DNA of 64,000 bases from Symbiodinium natans (Eukaryota; Sar; Dinophyceae; Suessiales; Symbiodiniaceae), in assembly GCA_905221605.1 (NCBI GenBank), contig CAJNDS010000592.1:1-64000 (forward strand), read 5' to 3'. The notes beneath the pieces were generated by a model. That model worked only from the letters and a program-made list of their open reading frames with translations, searched no databases and had not been told where the DNA came from. Both the position numbers and the translations under genes were made by a program. Shown here piece by piece: positions 22,238 to 34,467 of this stretch (within the stretch, counting starts at the first letter, position 1; each line of letters starts with the position of its first letter).

Positions 22238-22365
22238 GGGTAGTTGCATGCTCCTTAGTGTGGGACCTTGAATGGAACCCTTATATACCCCTTATATACC
22301 TTCTACAACCCAAGGGCCCATACTTTACAACCCTTTAAAGGAGGTACGGGACCATGCAACTACCC
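22238..22365. repeat. 128-bp inverted-repeat element
   Basis: GGGTAGTTGCATG at 22,238-22,250 and its exact reverse complement at 22,353-22,365 bound a 128-bp segment. Weaker pairing continues inward (CTCCTTA against CCTCCTTTA). The centre holds TTATATACCCCTTATATACC. It fits a small MITE or a cruciform-forming palindrome. Confidence 0.55.
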
Positions 22366-22369
22366 TTGG

Positions 22370-23455
22370 AACATTAAACAAGTGAGGTGCTTATCGGCAA
22401 GAACTGTCGGAAAGCCAATGCCCGGGGCTGGTTCGATCTTCAAGGCCGAACCAGAAAATTTGCCAGGCAATGCAACGACATCCTTGGCACAGGTGTGTGT
22501 GCGTTTTGTTTGCAAGTCGGTCTTGAGCTTGAAACTGATATCCACGCTTGCAACACGCGAGCTTTGGGAGTTTCTGCACATGGACGTAAGCTACTCAATC
22601 TACTTCTTTGTGCTTTCAATGTCACCAAGCTGGGCTAGGAGTTTGGCTGAGCAGCAGTCACCTTGCCACCACCATCAGTATAATTCATCGTGAGACCTCC
22701 AGACACTCCTTCCACAGATGTCAGATCCCAGGACACCACTGTTGTGATCCTTGGAAGATCGGACCGACTTTGAACAATCACTTCCTGTCATCTCCAAGCG
22801 GGACGCAAAGCCTTGGGATCTCAGTTTTGTCACCACCAAGGCTCGTGAACTCGACCTGGCTCTGGTATTGAGGGCCCATTGATAGCCTTGGTTGCGCTCT
22901 CACATCCCTCATTCGCATAAGGCCTTCAGCTTTGATACACATTAGATGGCTAGCTGGACATGAAGAAGGGCAGTGTAGTCGTCGTGATGCAGATGAGATC
23001 AGGATTGCATGTGATCGGGCCCCTACATCTCTGCGCGCTCAGGACCCTGGCTGCTGATGCAACACGACGCGGCTTGATGTTCTTCCATGATACACTGAAA
23101 GGGAACAAACTCCATGTGTCCAAGCAGGGTGCGAGTGCTGCTGGTTGGATGCTATATCCTGGAACCAGCAGGTGCCGGAAGGCCAGTTCCCCCCCTCGCC
23201 AAAGAAGAGCTCAATCCTCAGCTGAACGATGCGAAGCTAGCTCAACCAGTCCAAGGAAGGAACTCTTGGCGAACCTTGACGAGGTTCGGGCCAGTGGGAG
23301 TGACCCTTCCCGCTCCCACTAGCTCTACCAAAGACAGAGACAACCCGAGTGCTAGTACAAACCGATCCGGGCAATAAGGTAGGGCGATGCAAAACGAGGG
23401 ATCACGGCCAGTCTCAGTAGGATGATGTTGAGAGCACTGCTTCTTTGAACTCTTG
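22370..23455. other. no gene recognised
   Basis: A minus-strand frame around 22,360-22,581 has protein-like composition (FKLKTDLQTKRTHTCAKDVV) but no family, start codon or supporting splice sites. The rest is featureless. Confidence 0.4.
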
Positions 23456-23456
23456 C

Positions 23457-23550
23457 TTTCTTCCTTCCTTGCTTCGTGCCTTCTGTCGTTCGTTCCTTCC
23501 TTCCCTCCCTCCCGCCCTTCCTTCCTCCTCCCTTGAATTCCTTCCTTTCA
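23457..23550 (+). repeat. TTCC/CTTC microsatellite
   Basis: Imperfect tetranucleotide repeats of CTTC, TTCC and CCTC. Confidence 0.85.
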
Positions 23551-23768
23551 AGAGGAACACGTTTTCATGACTCCTTGTCCACAATCATGCTTCTAGATCC
23601 AGAAACAAACTTGATTGAACGTAGCATTCTTCTTCAAGCCGCTCCCCCTCGGGCGCCCCATCCTGAACAAGCCCATGCTGGAGCTCCCAGTCCAAGAATC
23701 GACTCCCCCTTCTTCAGGGGCATGCAAAGCGTCGTCAGATCCGGGACCTTGGAGCACGGGGGAATATG

Positions 23769-24030
23769 ATTAATATTAATAATAATAATAACATCAACAA
23801 TATTCATCATCATAATAATACGAATCATGGTGAGATTCCTGGTGCTTATCAGCCTATCTTTCCGTGCTTTCGTCACGTGCCGTAGTCGTACCCAGCAAAT
23901 CTGAAGTTGTCATGGCCAAGGTGCACCGTGCCCGAACGTGTCATGCCCAGTACCCTGCAACAGGCAGCGTGTTCTTCCCTCATTACTAGTATTATTATGA
24001 TTGTTAACATTGTTGATGTTATTAATGCTA
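23769..24030. repeat. AT-rich inverted repeat with ~160-bp spacer
   Basis: The arm at about 23,770-23,825 is rich in AATAATAATAACATCAACAAT. The arm at about 23,985-24,030 contains GTATTATTATGATTGTTAAC then ATTGTTGATGTTATTAAT. They are inverted copies over roughly 45 bp with few mismatches. The spacer is ordinary GC-balanced DNA. The right arm ends directly against the C-rich array. It may be a foldback or MITE-type element, or a strong cruciform. Confidence 0.7.
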
Positions 24031-24031
24031 T

Positions 24032-27000
24032 CCGCCGACCCCGCCTTTGGGGTCGAGCGCCCGGGAAGCCCTTTACACGGGAGGTAGTCCTGACGACCCC
24101 CCCCCCCCCACCCTTCCCTTCCCCCCTGACCAGGGACCCCCCCTCCCGGCCCCCAAAAAACACTGTTTTCTCCCTGACCCGACGGCGCAAACCCGTTCCT
24201 TGCTGGTGGCCCTGACCCCCTGCCCACCCTTACCCCCCACACCCCCCTTCTCCCCCACCCCCCCGATCAGGGGACCCCGACCCCTGCCCACCTGACCCTT
24301 ACCCCCGACCCCACCCCCCGACCATGCGACCCGACCCACCCGACCTGTCGACCCCCACCCCTGACCAGGGACCCCCCTCCCGGCCCCCAAAAAACACTGT
24401 TTTCTCCCTGACCCACCCCCCCGACCTGACGACGCAAACCCGTTCCTTGCTGGTGGCCCTGACCCCCTGCCCACCTGACCCTTACCCCCCACACCCCCCT
24501 TCTCCCCCACCCGCCCACCAGGGGACCCGGACCCACCCGACCCCCACCCCCACCCCCTCCCCTTCCGCCCCCCGACCAGGGACCGACCCCCTTCCGCCCC
24601 CCGTCCAGGGACCCCCCCCTCCCGGCTCCAAAAAACTCAAAAACACTTTTTTTGTCGGGTTCAGAACCGACGATATTTGCCCGCCAACCCACAAAAACGC
24701 TCCGTGCGTGCTTGCCCTGCCCCTACCCCCTACTCCTCCCGAGCCCGCACCCAAACCCCACCCCCCTCCCCTTCCGCCCCGGACCAGGGGACCCCCCCGA
24801 CCTGACGACGCAAACCCGTTCCTTGCTGGTGGCGCTGACCCCCTTACCCCCCACACCCCCCTTGCTCCCCCACCCCCCGACCAGGGGACCGGGACCCACC
24901 CCACCCCCACCACCACCCCCTCCCCTTCCGCCCCCCAACCAGGGACCCCCTTCCGCCCCCCGACCAGGGACTCCCGGCCCCAAAAAACTCAAATTTGTCG
25001 GGTTCAGAACCGACGATATTTGACCGCCAACCCACAAAAACGCTCCGTGCGTGCTTGCCCTGCCCCTACCCCCTACTCGTCCCGAGCCCGAAGTCCACCA
25101 CCCAAACCCCACCCCCCTCCCCGCCCCCGGCGACCCCGACCCCCTGTTCATTGAGCCCCGACCATGCGACCCCAGGGATCCCCCCTCCCGGCCCCCAAAA
25201 AACACTGTTTTCTCCCTGACCCCCCACCCTGATTTGACGACGCAAACCCGTTCCTTGCTGGTGGCCCTGACCCCCTGCCCACCTTGCCCCCCACACCCCC
25301 CTTCTCCCCCACCCGCGCCCACCCGACCCCCACCACCACCCCCTCCCCTTCCGCCCCCCGACCAGGGACCCCCTTCCGCCCCCCGACCAGGGACCCCCCC
25401 CTCCCGGCCCCAAAAAACTCGAAAACGCTTTTTTGTCAGATTCAGAACCGACGATAGTTGACCGCCAACCCACAAAAACGCTCCGTGCGTGCTTGCCCTG
25501 CCCCTACCCCCTACTCCTCCCGAGCCCGAAGTCCCACCCCCCTCCCCTTCCGCCCGGGACCAGGCGACCCCCCCACCTCTGGCGACCCCCCCCACCCGCA
25601 CCCCCCTTCTCCCCCACCCCCCCCACCAGGGAACCCCGACCCTGCCCACCTGACCCCCGAGCAGGGACCCCCCCTCCCGGCCTCCAAAAAACACTGTTTT
25701 CTCCCTGACCCACCCCCCCCCGACCTGACGACGCAAACCCGTTCCTTGCTGGTGGCCCTGACCCCCTGCCCACCTGACCCTTACCCCCCACACCCCCCTT
25801 CTCCCCCACCCCCTGACAGGGGACCGGGACCCACCCGACCCCCACCCCCACCCCCTCCCCTTCCGCCCCGACCAGGGACCCCCTTCCGCCCCCGTCCAGG
25901 GACCCCCTCCCTCCCGGCTCCAAAAAACTCAAAACACTTTTTTTACGGGCGGCGCTATTTGACCGCCAACCCACAAAAACGCTCCGTGCGTGCTTGCCCT
26001 GCCCCTACCCCCTACTCCTCCCGAGCCCGAAGTCCACCACCCAAACCCCACCCCCCTCCCCTTCCGCCCCGGACCAGGGGACCCCCCCGACCTGACGACG
26101 CAAACCCGTTCCTTGCTGGTGGCCCGACCCCCTTACCCCCACACCCCCCTTCTCCCCCACCCCCCGACGAGGGGACCGGGACCCACCCGACCCCCACCAC
26201 CACCCCCTCCCCTTCCGCCCCCCGACCAGGGACCCCCCCTTCCAGCCCCAAAAAACTCAAAAACACTTTTTTTGTCGGGTTCAGAACCCCCCCGACCAGG
26301 GACCCCCTTCCGCCCCCCGTCCAGAAACCCCCCCCTCCCGGCCAAAAAACTCAAAAACACTTTTTTTGCGTGCTTGCCCTGCCCCTACCCCCTACTCCTC
26401 CCGAGCCCGAAGTCCACCACCCAAACCCCACCCCCCTCCCCTTCCGCCCCGGACCAGGGGACCCCCCAAACCCGTTCCTTGCTGGTGGCCCTGACCCCCT
26501 TACCCCCCACACCCCCCTTCTCCCCACCCCCGCACCCGGGGACCGGGACCCACCGACCCCCACCACCAACACCTCCCCTTTCCGCCCCCCCGACCGGACA
26601 CCTTCCGCCCCGACCACAAAACCCCCTTGCCGGTTTGTGGGGGGGGGGGGGCCCCAAAAAAACTCAAAAACATTTTTTGTCGGGTTCAGAAACGACGCAT
26701 ATTGACCGCCAACCCCAAAAACGCTCGTGCGTGCTTGCCGGCCCTACCCCCTATCTCCGAAGACCGAAGTCCACAACCAAACCCACCCCCCTTCCTGCCC
26801 CCGCGACCCCGAACCACCTGTCAGTGAGCCCAGGACCATGGACCCCCCCGACCAGGGACCCCCTCCAGCCCCCAAAAAACACCTCCCTGACCCCACCCTG
26901 ATTTGACGACGCAAACCCGTTCCTTGCTGGTGGCCCGACCCCCTTACCCCCACACCCCCCTTCTCCCCCACCCCCCGACGAGGGGACCGGGACCCACCCG

Positions 27001-27801
27001 ACCCCCACCACCACCCCCTCCCCTTCCGCCCCCCGACCAGGGACCCCCCCTTCCAGCCCCAAAAAACTCAAAAACACTTTTTTTGTCGGGTTCAGAACCC
27101 CCCGACCAGGGACCCCCTTCCGCCCCCCGTCCAGGGACCCCCCCCTCCCGGCTCCAAAAAACTCAAAAACACTTTTTTTGTCGGGTTCAGAACCGACGAT
27201 TTTTGACCGCCAACCCACAAAAACGCTCCGTGCGTGCTTGCCCTGCCCCGACCCCCTACTCCTCCCGAGCCCGCACCCAAACCCCACCCCCCTCCCCTTC
27301 CGCCCCGGACCAGGGGACCCCCCCGACCTGACGACGCAAACCCGTTCCTTGCTGGTGGCGCTGACCCCCTTACCCCCCCACACCCCCCTTTCTCCCCCAC
27401 CCCCCGACCAGGGGACCGGGACCCACCCGACCCCCACCACCACCCCCTCCCCTTCCGCCCCCCGACCAGGGACCCCCTTCCGCCCCCCGACCAAAAACCC
27501 CCCCCTTGCCGGCCCCAAAAAACTCAAAACACTTTTTTTGTCGGGTTCAGAACCGACGATATTTGACCGCCAACCCACAAAAACGCTCCGTGCGTGCTTG
27601 CCCTGCCCCTACCCCCTACTCCTCCCGAGCCCGAAGTCCACCACCCAAACCCCGCCCCCCTTCCTCCCCGGACCAGGGGACCCCCCCGCCCCCGGCAACC
27701 CCCCCCACCCCACAGGGGTCTCGGCCTCTGGCCGCGATGTTGTATTGCTAGGGGCCGACCCCACACGCGCACCGAACCCCCGGTTCCACGGGGGTCGGCG
27801 G
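24032..27801. repeat. C-rich complex satellite array, nine ~250-490-bp units
   Basis: About 3.8 kb of extremely C-rich plus strand. A marker word CGTTCCTTGCTGGTGG recurs nine times, at 24,194, 24,441, 24,817, 25,249, 25,740, 26,107, 26,473, 26,918 and 27,343. Most units also carry AAAAAACTCAAAAACAC, TTTGTCGGGTTCAGAACCGA and AAAAACGCTCCGTGCGTGC. Spacing varies because C-runs and ACCAGGGACC blocks expand and contract. The array is bounded by CCGCCGACCCC (24,032-24,042) and its reverse complement (27,791-27,801). Pro/Gly-rich open frames on both strands are by-products of composition. Confidence 0.9.
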
Positions 27802-28016
27802 CAGCGGCGTTAGCCCTTAAATCGGGCAGCGCGAGGTCCCCAAAGGACCGAGCAAATGCGGACCTTTTAGCCCGGGTCGTCCCGGGAATAGCCTTGCTGG
27901 CCTCTGGCCTTCTGCGAAGCAGAATTAGGCCGGACGCCAGTGCCGCCGACCCCCGTGTGCCGCCGGTGAACGGTTTTTTTTTCGTGGTTTTTTGCGTCGC
28001 CACGGAGGCCCCCAGA

Positions 28017-28137
28017 GGGCGCGCATCATGAGCATCAGCGGGTCCAGCCCGGGACCCCCAGGCGCGCATCAGGAGCATCAGCGGCTCCCGGGGCGGGACC
28101 CCGGGGGCGCATCAGGAGCATGATGCCCCCCAAAGGG
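28017..28137. repeat. ~46-bp tandem repeat, about 2.5 units
   Basis: CGCATCAGGAGCATCAGCGG-type units separated by GGGACCCC blocks repeat two and a half times. They run directly into the next inverted-repeat element. Confidence 0.7.
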
Positions 28138-28370
28138 CGGGCATAAGCGACGTGTCTAAGCCCGGGGCTAGGAAAAAGGGAGTTTAGGGGCCTTATAAAG
28201 TGCTTAGAAACGTTAAGGGAGTCTAGGAGCCTCAAACGCTTAGAGATTTGAAGGGAGTTTAGGGGCCTGAAAATGCTTAGAAACTTAACGCTTAGAGATT
28301 TTAAGGGAGTTTAGGGGCCTCAACATGCTTAGAAACTGCTCGCCCCGGGCTTCTGCGCGCGCTGCCCGCC
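28135..28370. mobile_element. MITE/foldback-like element with internal tandem units
   Basis: The arms at 28,135-28,168 and 28,342-28,370 are imperfect inverted copies. They share GGGCGGGCA at the outer side and an exact AAGCCCGGGGC / GCCCCGGGCTT at the inner side. Between them are about four copies of a 36-52-bp unit built from AAGGGAGTTTAGGGGCCT and GCTTAGAAAC. There is no coding capacity. Confidence 0.6.
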
Positions 28371-28389
28371 CATGGGCGCAGCCCCTTAA

Positions 28390-31300
28390 AATTAATACTA
28401 TTCATATCATCACCGACACAGGCTTGGCAGCGCATGGCCTCGGAGCAGTCGATTCCCGAGCCGCGTACGCTTTGCGACAAAGCCGGATCCAGGAAGACAG
28501 TGCCTTATGGCAGCAATGTCGACACACAGCGACACCCATCGTAGAGATACCAGAACTCTGCAGTTCAGCGGCTCAGCGCGTCTTGCGGGCCGCGGCAGAA
28601 AACCACGCCATCAGACCACTCTCTGTTGAGGATGCGCATCGTCAGGGATGCCTCGGCTCTGAGCAGGCGAGCGCAACTTCTTCAGCAAAAAGCATGCCAG
28701 ATGATCTCTTACTATCTTAGCGAATAACTTCGCAGGTGTTCCCTTGGTGTTCCCTTTTCCCTTTATTCTTTGCAGCTCAGAGGCTGCACCTGCAGGCGGT
28801 GGAGGTGGTGGAGGTGACGGAGGTACAAAGGGCGCCGGCGCCGGAGGTGGTGGGCTTGGTGCCTAGGTACAGAGCTTCAAAGAGTTCGCTGCTTGTAGTT
28901 TTTAAGACATTCATGGCACTCACTTGAGTTACGTATCGCAATTGCGCTCTCCAAAGGTCTGAAACCGGTCGCATAACTTTATCCAGGCTGCCGGCGGCTG
29001 ATCGGACAAGCAATTCTCCACTTTGACTGGGTTGCCACCTGAACTGCAGTGGGTCGCTCAATTCCTCCACGGTTTGCATTCCTGAATGGATACTGTTTGA
29101 TCCGACACTAGACTTCATGTCGCAGAAAAAGCCTTGCCCCAAGATGGTTACCGAGCAGCAGTCGTGGAAATCATCAGCAGCGGATGGGCAGATTAATGAC
29201 GGACCACCAGCGTGTGTCGGGGGGCAGCATTGGTTTCCAGCCTCGCACGGTGATGCTGTCAGCTCTTCGGATTAGCTTGCTAAGCTGACCCAGGTCAAGA
29301 GCTAACCGAAAGCCAATCCTCTTCCTGGCTAATCCGGTTCGAAGGAGACTAGCTCTGGGAGTGACACGGAGTGCGCAAAGGGGTAGCTGCGTTGAATGTA
29401 CGACATTAGACTGCCTGTCGAGTGTCGAAGTCATTGTGTCAGATTCTGATGTCATTTACTCATTTGATTATGTCAGTCTTTCAGTCGAGGGGTCCTTTGA
29501 GCCTTCTGACTAAGGCTGAAGCCGAAAGCATTCACAATGACCTTCCTGTTTCAGAGTCCTACTGAAGCCCTCAATTAGGCGACGCAGCTCAGAAAGCGTA
29601 GCCCATGTGCTACAAGTGTTCTTGATTACATCTTTGCTGCAGATACTGCTGACAAAGACACGCAGCTGACGCCAGGGTTGTGTGGACAACTGACCTGGGC
29701 TTCTTGGTGTGGATGACAACAACCACCGAGAATCGATGAGCACACTTCTGTGCACTCTGCACTGGTAGCCTGCATCATGTGACTGCACGTCTTGTTCACA
29801 ACAATCCACACCACACAGCTACATGCTGCAAATTTGAGACCACTCAACATATCTGCGAAACCCAACTGTGAAGCTGAGGAGCATGGGCACCGACCTCACA
29901 TCCCTGGGCGGAGTCTAGCTGAGTCTAGCTGTGCCGTTAACACTGAATGCTTGGCCATTACCGTGCCATGTCTGCCCCTCCTTGGAGAGCTGGCGCCCTC
30001 TGTGCATCGTTTGGAGCAAGGACTGTGGATCGCAGCCTCAGCACAGGCGGAGCAGGCACACGACGGTCCATGGCATACTAGGCAGTCACTCGCGAGCTTC
30101 CAGGTGCAGCTCGAGTACTATCAGCGCTGCAGGTTGCATTCTGATTCTCGCCCCGCGAGAGAAGCAGGAAGCTGCACAGTGTCAGCCAGGTCCTGATCGG
30201 ACAACCGCTACTGAATCCTTTTGGGCCGCTTGCAGGGGATGTACTCTTAAAAATTCGAAAAAAGGGCCAGTCTCTTCGTTCTCTCAGGCATCGGCCAAGT
30301 TGAGCCAGGCATGCCTGCAACGTAGCTCAGAAGGTTCCAGGCTTGCTCGTGCTGCAATTTGTGCTCTCATGTAGCTTAAGGCAGAGCGAATGAGTTCGCA
30401 CGCAGCGTTTGCTCATGCGCTAGATCGATCAACTTTGCCAACGGAGCTGTGCAGTGCCACGTGCCCAGCCTCGGAGGTACCTAAAACTATCTACAGAGTA
30501 TGGTAAGCGACTTGAGCATTATGAAGGCTGAGCGGTCAGGACGGCAGCTTTCAGCAACTGACTGGCAAGCGTGATCCAAGCGTCAGCAATCATGTTGCGG
30601 GAGTATTGCCAGAACGTCTTCCATGACGCGGCTTGATCTGACGTGCCACTGACACGTTCGATGCGCCTCTACACGCTGTTGCGCACTTGCCTGCCAGCAG
30701 AAGCTGTTGAAGCATCATGATGCCATCGTGCATGTGCCCATTTGCTGCGGCCTGGTGCTCCTGTGACACGATTTCATCTCGCGCAGCTTGAAGCACCTCA
30801 GGTACGATTTATTCAAAGTGTACTATTGGAACTACCAACCTGAAACAAACTTTGTGCATGATGTCTTGCGTGCGCCCAACAGACGGGAAGCAAAGCAACA
30901 GCAAGCTGCCCCGTCAGACTACATCGCCGGGCGAGGGGGTTCCCATTGCGCTCCCATCCGTACTTTCACCCGGCAGTTCGCCACGCAAGGCTTAGGTTTA
31001 AGGTTCTAGGAGGGTTGGTTTCAGGATTGCATCCAGGGTTTACGGTTTAGAGGGTTCAGGTTGCAGAGCTTTTGGACGGGTTTGGCTTCCAAACATGTGT
31101 TTAAAGTTTAGGGTTCAGGGCCGAAAGGGTACAGTATGGTTCTCAAGGGGTTGAGGGCGGTTAAGGGCTCATCGGGCTTGCGGTTTGGCCTTTGGGAATG
31201 TAAATCGATAGAACATGGCCTCCAGTTGTGCGCGTAAGCCCAAGCTTTGCGCACGAGCAGCGGAAACTTCCTCAGGTGAAGAGAAAGTCTGTGTCGGGAG

Positions 31301-32090
31301 GCTAAGCTGCTTTGACGGATTTTAGCCAAAGGAGGCTTGGTTCTGTTCATCCAGCAGGCGTGCAAGCTAAGGTTGTGAGGCAGGCTTCGGCCAACACAGC
31401 TATTGCTACATCATACATGGTACCCAAGAACTGAGAGTAGGCTCCATTAGACCGTCAGACTTCTGATCCAGCTTAGTTTTACCCACACCGGCCTACATTT
31501 CGACACATTTCAACACAGCGGCGGCTTCCGTGTCGGCCAGGCTCGCAGAGGACTCTCTCAAAGAGGCCTCCAAGCTGTTGCCTCGGCAGTCAACATGCTT
31601 TATGAGATCCTCAGACTTCGATGGCTGAACATGGTCCTCACATCCTACAACCCGGCACAAGCCGCACGCAAGCAAGCTCGGTTCTCGCTATATAATTTCA
31701 AACTTCAACCACGGCCTTGTCCACTTTCTTGCAGGCAACTCGACGAAATCATACGAAAACATTTCTTCAGGCCCAGGCGACACGAGCCAAGAGTTTCAAC
31801 TTCTGCAGCAAATTCCTGAGACGAGCATTGATCACAATTCGCTACTTTTGCCGCCTCGCCGGCTAGCCAACCACGTGTACAAGCCACTCTCGTTTGAACG
31901 GTGGCGGTCAGTGAAGGAGTGGATGCCAGATGGCCCCGGGTTGCAAAGCTGGCCATAAGATGAACTGTGAATAAGGTGAAGGCAACTTCCTCAGCGCGCA
32001 TCTTCGCCTGAGGTGCAACAATGCAACCGAAAAATCCGCAAAAAGGCGCCCCCTGGACAGATTAATTCTACAGCAACCAAAACATGCTTT
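28390..32090. other. no gene recognised; degenerate telomere-like words near 31.0-31.15 kb
   Basis: Short frames without domains. At 30,985-31,150 the sequence is rich in GGTTTA, AGGGTT and GGGTTC words that resemble decayed TTTAGGG repeats. Confidence 0.5.
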
Positions 32091-32119
32091 AAAGTAGGTT
32101 GTGCTTAAAAACCCGACTT

Positions 32120-32280
32120 TCAAAGAGAAAACCTGGTTTCCAGAAGGCAAGGAGAAACCTGGCTTTCCACCACGGGCTTTACGGGATTCGCACGGGTTTT
32201 TACGGGTTTCACACGGGTTTTTTATGGGTTGTGGGTGGGCTGCAAAGTCGGAAACCTGGTTTTGTGGCCGAAACCAGGTA
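32120..32280 (+). repeat. short ACGGGTTTT / AAACCTGG repeats
   Basis: CACGGGTTTTTACGGGTTTC and AACCTGG(T/C)TT words recur several times. The last, AAACCAGGT, is the inverse of the earlier ones. Confidence 0.5.
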
Positions 32281-32429
32281 TTTGCAAAAATCGACTAAAA
32301 CCCCGGCTCTTGGATCTCTGCCTGCTTTAAAGCAAGTTTTGGATTCGCAAATTCCCTTGCTACGATCAACGCATGTACTAGTACAACTGTATACTAGGGA
32401 AATGTCATTCCCACCTCTGGAATGAACGC

Positions 32430-33685
32430 TACCACCACGGACACGCCCTACTACGCAGTCGCATGAGTCAAGCTGGCATCCGCGCCTGGAACTCGGATAG
32501 CTCCGATTCTGCCGTCTGGCAACCTTTCCAAAACGCAAGGTGGCTGTATGAAGTCTGCCACACTTGGGAGAGAGGGTTCGCGATTGCATGAAAGTGCTTG
32601 TGTAGCTTCGTGGACATATTGGGGCCCTCTCTAAGAAGAGGTTGGAGCGCACATGTGTAGAGTATCAGGAACTGCCTCAGGAGCACATGCTCGCCCTCCG
32701 GCCTTGCTGCTCGGAGACTATGCCTGAAGTCCATGCGCGTGCTGTCAGCCCAACTCTATTTGACATCCCCGCACGGCTGTACTAAACCGTACTACGGCAG
32801 TTTCTAAACCATCCAGGTTGCGGCTGTGAGTGGCCTCGAGCTCTTTGCGTAGTGCCTGCGGAGTGCAGAGCTCCGCGCATCTCAACACAGCGTGGGCTAC
32901 GGCCGCCCCCCAAACTGCTTGCAATCGGACGGGGAGGACACTTGGTGTTCCATCCGGAGCCAAGGCGAGCACATCGTTGGCAACAGAAAGCGCGTCGAAC
33001 TCCACTCGTGTTTCGGCCTCAGAGGGCTGCGTGCTCGAGACTATGTTTGATGTCCGGTAACTGCAAACGTCAGTGACATGATGAAACGACAACATTGACC
33101 CAGGTGTGTACGCTCCTACTGCTTGCTAACAGGGCAGACCTAGACGTACAAACGGCGGTCTTGCATGACGTGACACTGTGGCATCCCCAGTTGTTGCTGA
33201 AATCGGCCTCTTGTGACCGATTTGGAGAACGGATGAGAAAGGATGAGAAAAGGCAACTGCGAGTGACGGGACTTTAGTGCTCTTTGTGGTCTAAGCTTTT
33301 CCCGCAAGGCATGAATCAGGCAATGCAACCTTAGGCTGATGCGTACTCCCGCTCGCTGACACGTACTCGCTCGCTCCTTGCGACTATCAGAAGAAGGAAC
33401 CGGCTTGTTCTGCAATGCCGTCAACACCTTTCAACATGCAGGTCCTGGAAGACAGGACTACGTCGAGTTCTGCAATCCTGTCCTGGGCCTGAGGATGTAG
33501 AGTTCGTGGGGTCTCGGCATTGTGCTTTCATGGCCTATCCTTCTCCTGGCCTCCTGGAGTTGCTTCCGAAGAAGTTCAGCTTCACCTTGGGGGCAGTTGC
33601 TTGAGTTGTTTGCCCTGCATCTACAGAGTTGCTTGTACGGTCTTGCCGGCCATCAAGATAAACCCGAGGGCAAGGGTATCTCCTT
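32430..33685. other. no gene recognised
   Basis: Overlapping short frames on both strands; no domains or repeats. Confidence 0.45.
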
Positions 33686-33689
33686 GCCC

Positions 33690-33965
33690 TGATCTTTTTG
33701 CCAGAATGCCGAAGAATGCCAAACAATTCTATGAACATTCCTAAACATACCATCAACATTCCGAAAATATGTTAACTACCAGTCATATCACACAACAATA
33801 CTGCAACATGTTGGACTAGCAAAGCCCAGCAGATGCTGCCAAAACACACATGCAACAAATACCAAAATACTAGCAAATGCCAGGCAATGCAACAAAATCA
33901 AAATACCGAAACATGCAAAGATGCCAAACAATGCAAAAAAACAAGCAAACCTTTCTGAATTATGT
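33690..33965 (+). repeat. A-rich degenerate repeats of ATGCCAAACA type
   Basis: AATGCCAAACAAT, AACATTCC, AAATGCCAGGCAATGC and GATGCCAAACAATGC recur irregularly in an A-rich, G-poor stretch. Confidence 0.55.
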
Positions 33966-34219
33966 CAAAGCTGCTGCCAAGCTTCTTAAGCAAGCGCAAA
34001 AACTAACTGGCATGAACTGCAATGTTTGTTCGGCATTGAAGGAAACTTTCTCACATGTTTCGGTGCATTTCGGCGTGTTTTCAGCACAAGACCAGAGATT
34101 TGCTCTCCGGCGCATTCTGCCGAATGCGTTGCAGCAATGGTAAGCTTCCGGCTCATGGACTGATCTTGGGCAGCTGCTTGTGCAGCTATCCGTTTGCGCT
34201 GCCACTCCTTCCCGCACGA

Positions 34220-34256
34220 CCCTAAACCCTAAACCCTAAACCCTAAACCCTCAACC
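34220..34256 (-). repeat. interstitial telomere-type block (CCCTAAA)4
   Basis: Four perfect CCCTAAA units then a decayed CCCTCAACCC. TTTAGGG is the Arabidopsis-type telomere repeat, also used by dinoflagellates. Confidence 0.9.
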
Positions 34257-34356
34257 CGTCTCGGATTGGGAGGCGTGTTTTAAGTGCCCCGGGGCCATGG
34301 CCAGGTCTTCTGTGCAACGGCGAAGGGCTGCCTGGCCAAGACTTGTCCAAGATTTT

Positions 34357-34467
34357 GGGGGTTTACGAAAGTAGGGGTACCCTTTTTGGGGTCAGTATTG
34401 AAAGGACTTCCTACACTCCTACACATTGGGGGGTCTATTTTAGGGGTCCTCTATTTTCGTAAGCCCC
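34357..34467 (+). mobile_element. ~111-bp terminal-inverted-repeat element (MITE-like), copy B
   Basis: The ends GGGG(G)TTTACGAAA and TTTCGTAAGCCCC are inverted repeats with one mismatch. The internal order AGGGGTACCC, then TTGGGGGG, then TTTTAGGGGTCCT matches the reverse complement of 20,436-20,541. The flanks ATTTT (34,352-34,356) and ATTTG (34,468-34,472) could be a decayed 4-5-bp target duplication. Non-coding. Confidence 0.65.

Noticed and set aside
24047-27813. Many Pro-rich and Gly/Arg-rich frames of 100-415 codons
   Set aside because: They arise from the C-rich satellite on both strands at once, with no domain or codon pattern of a gene.
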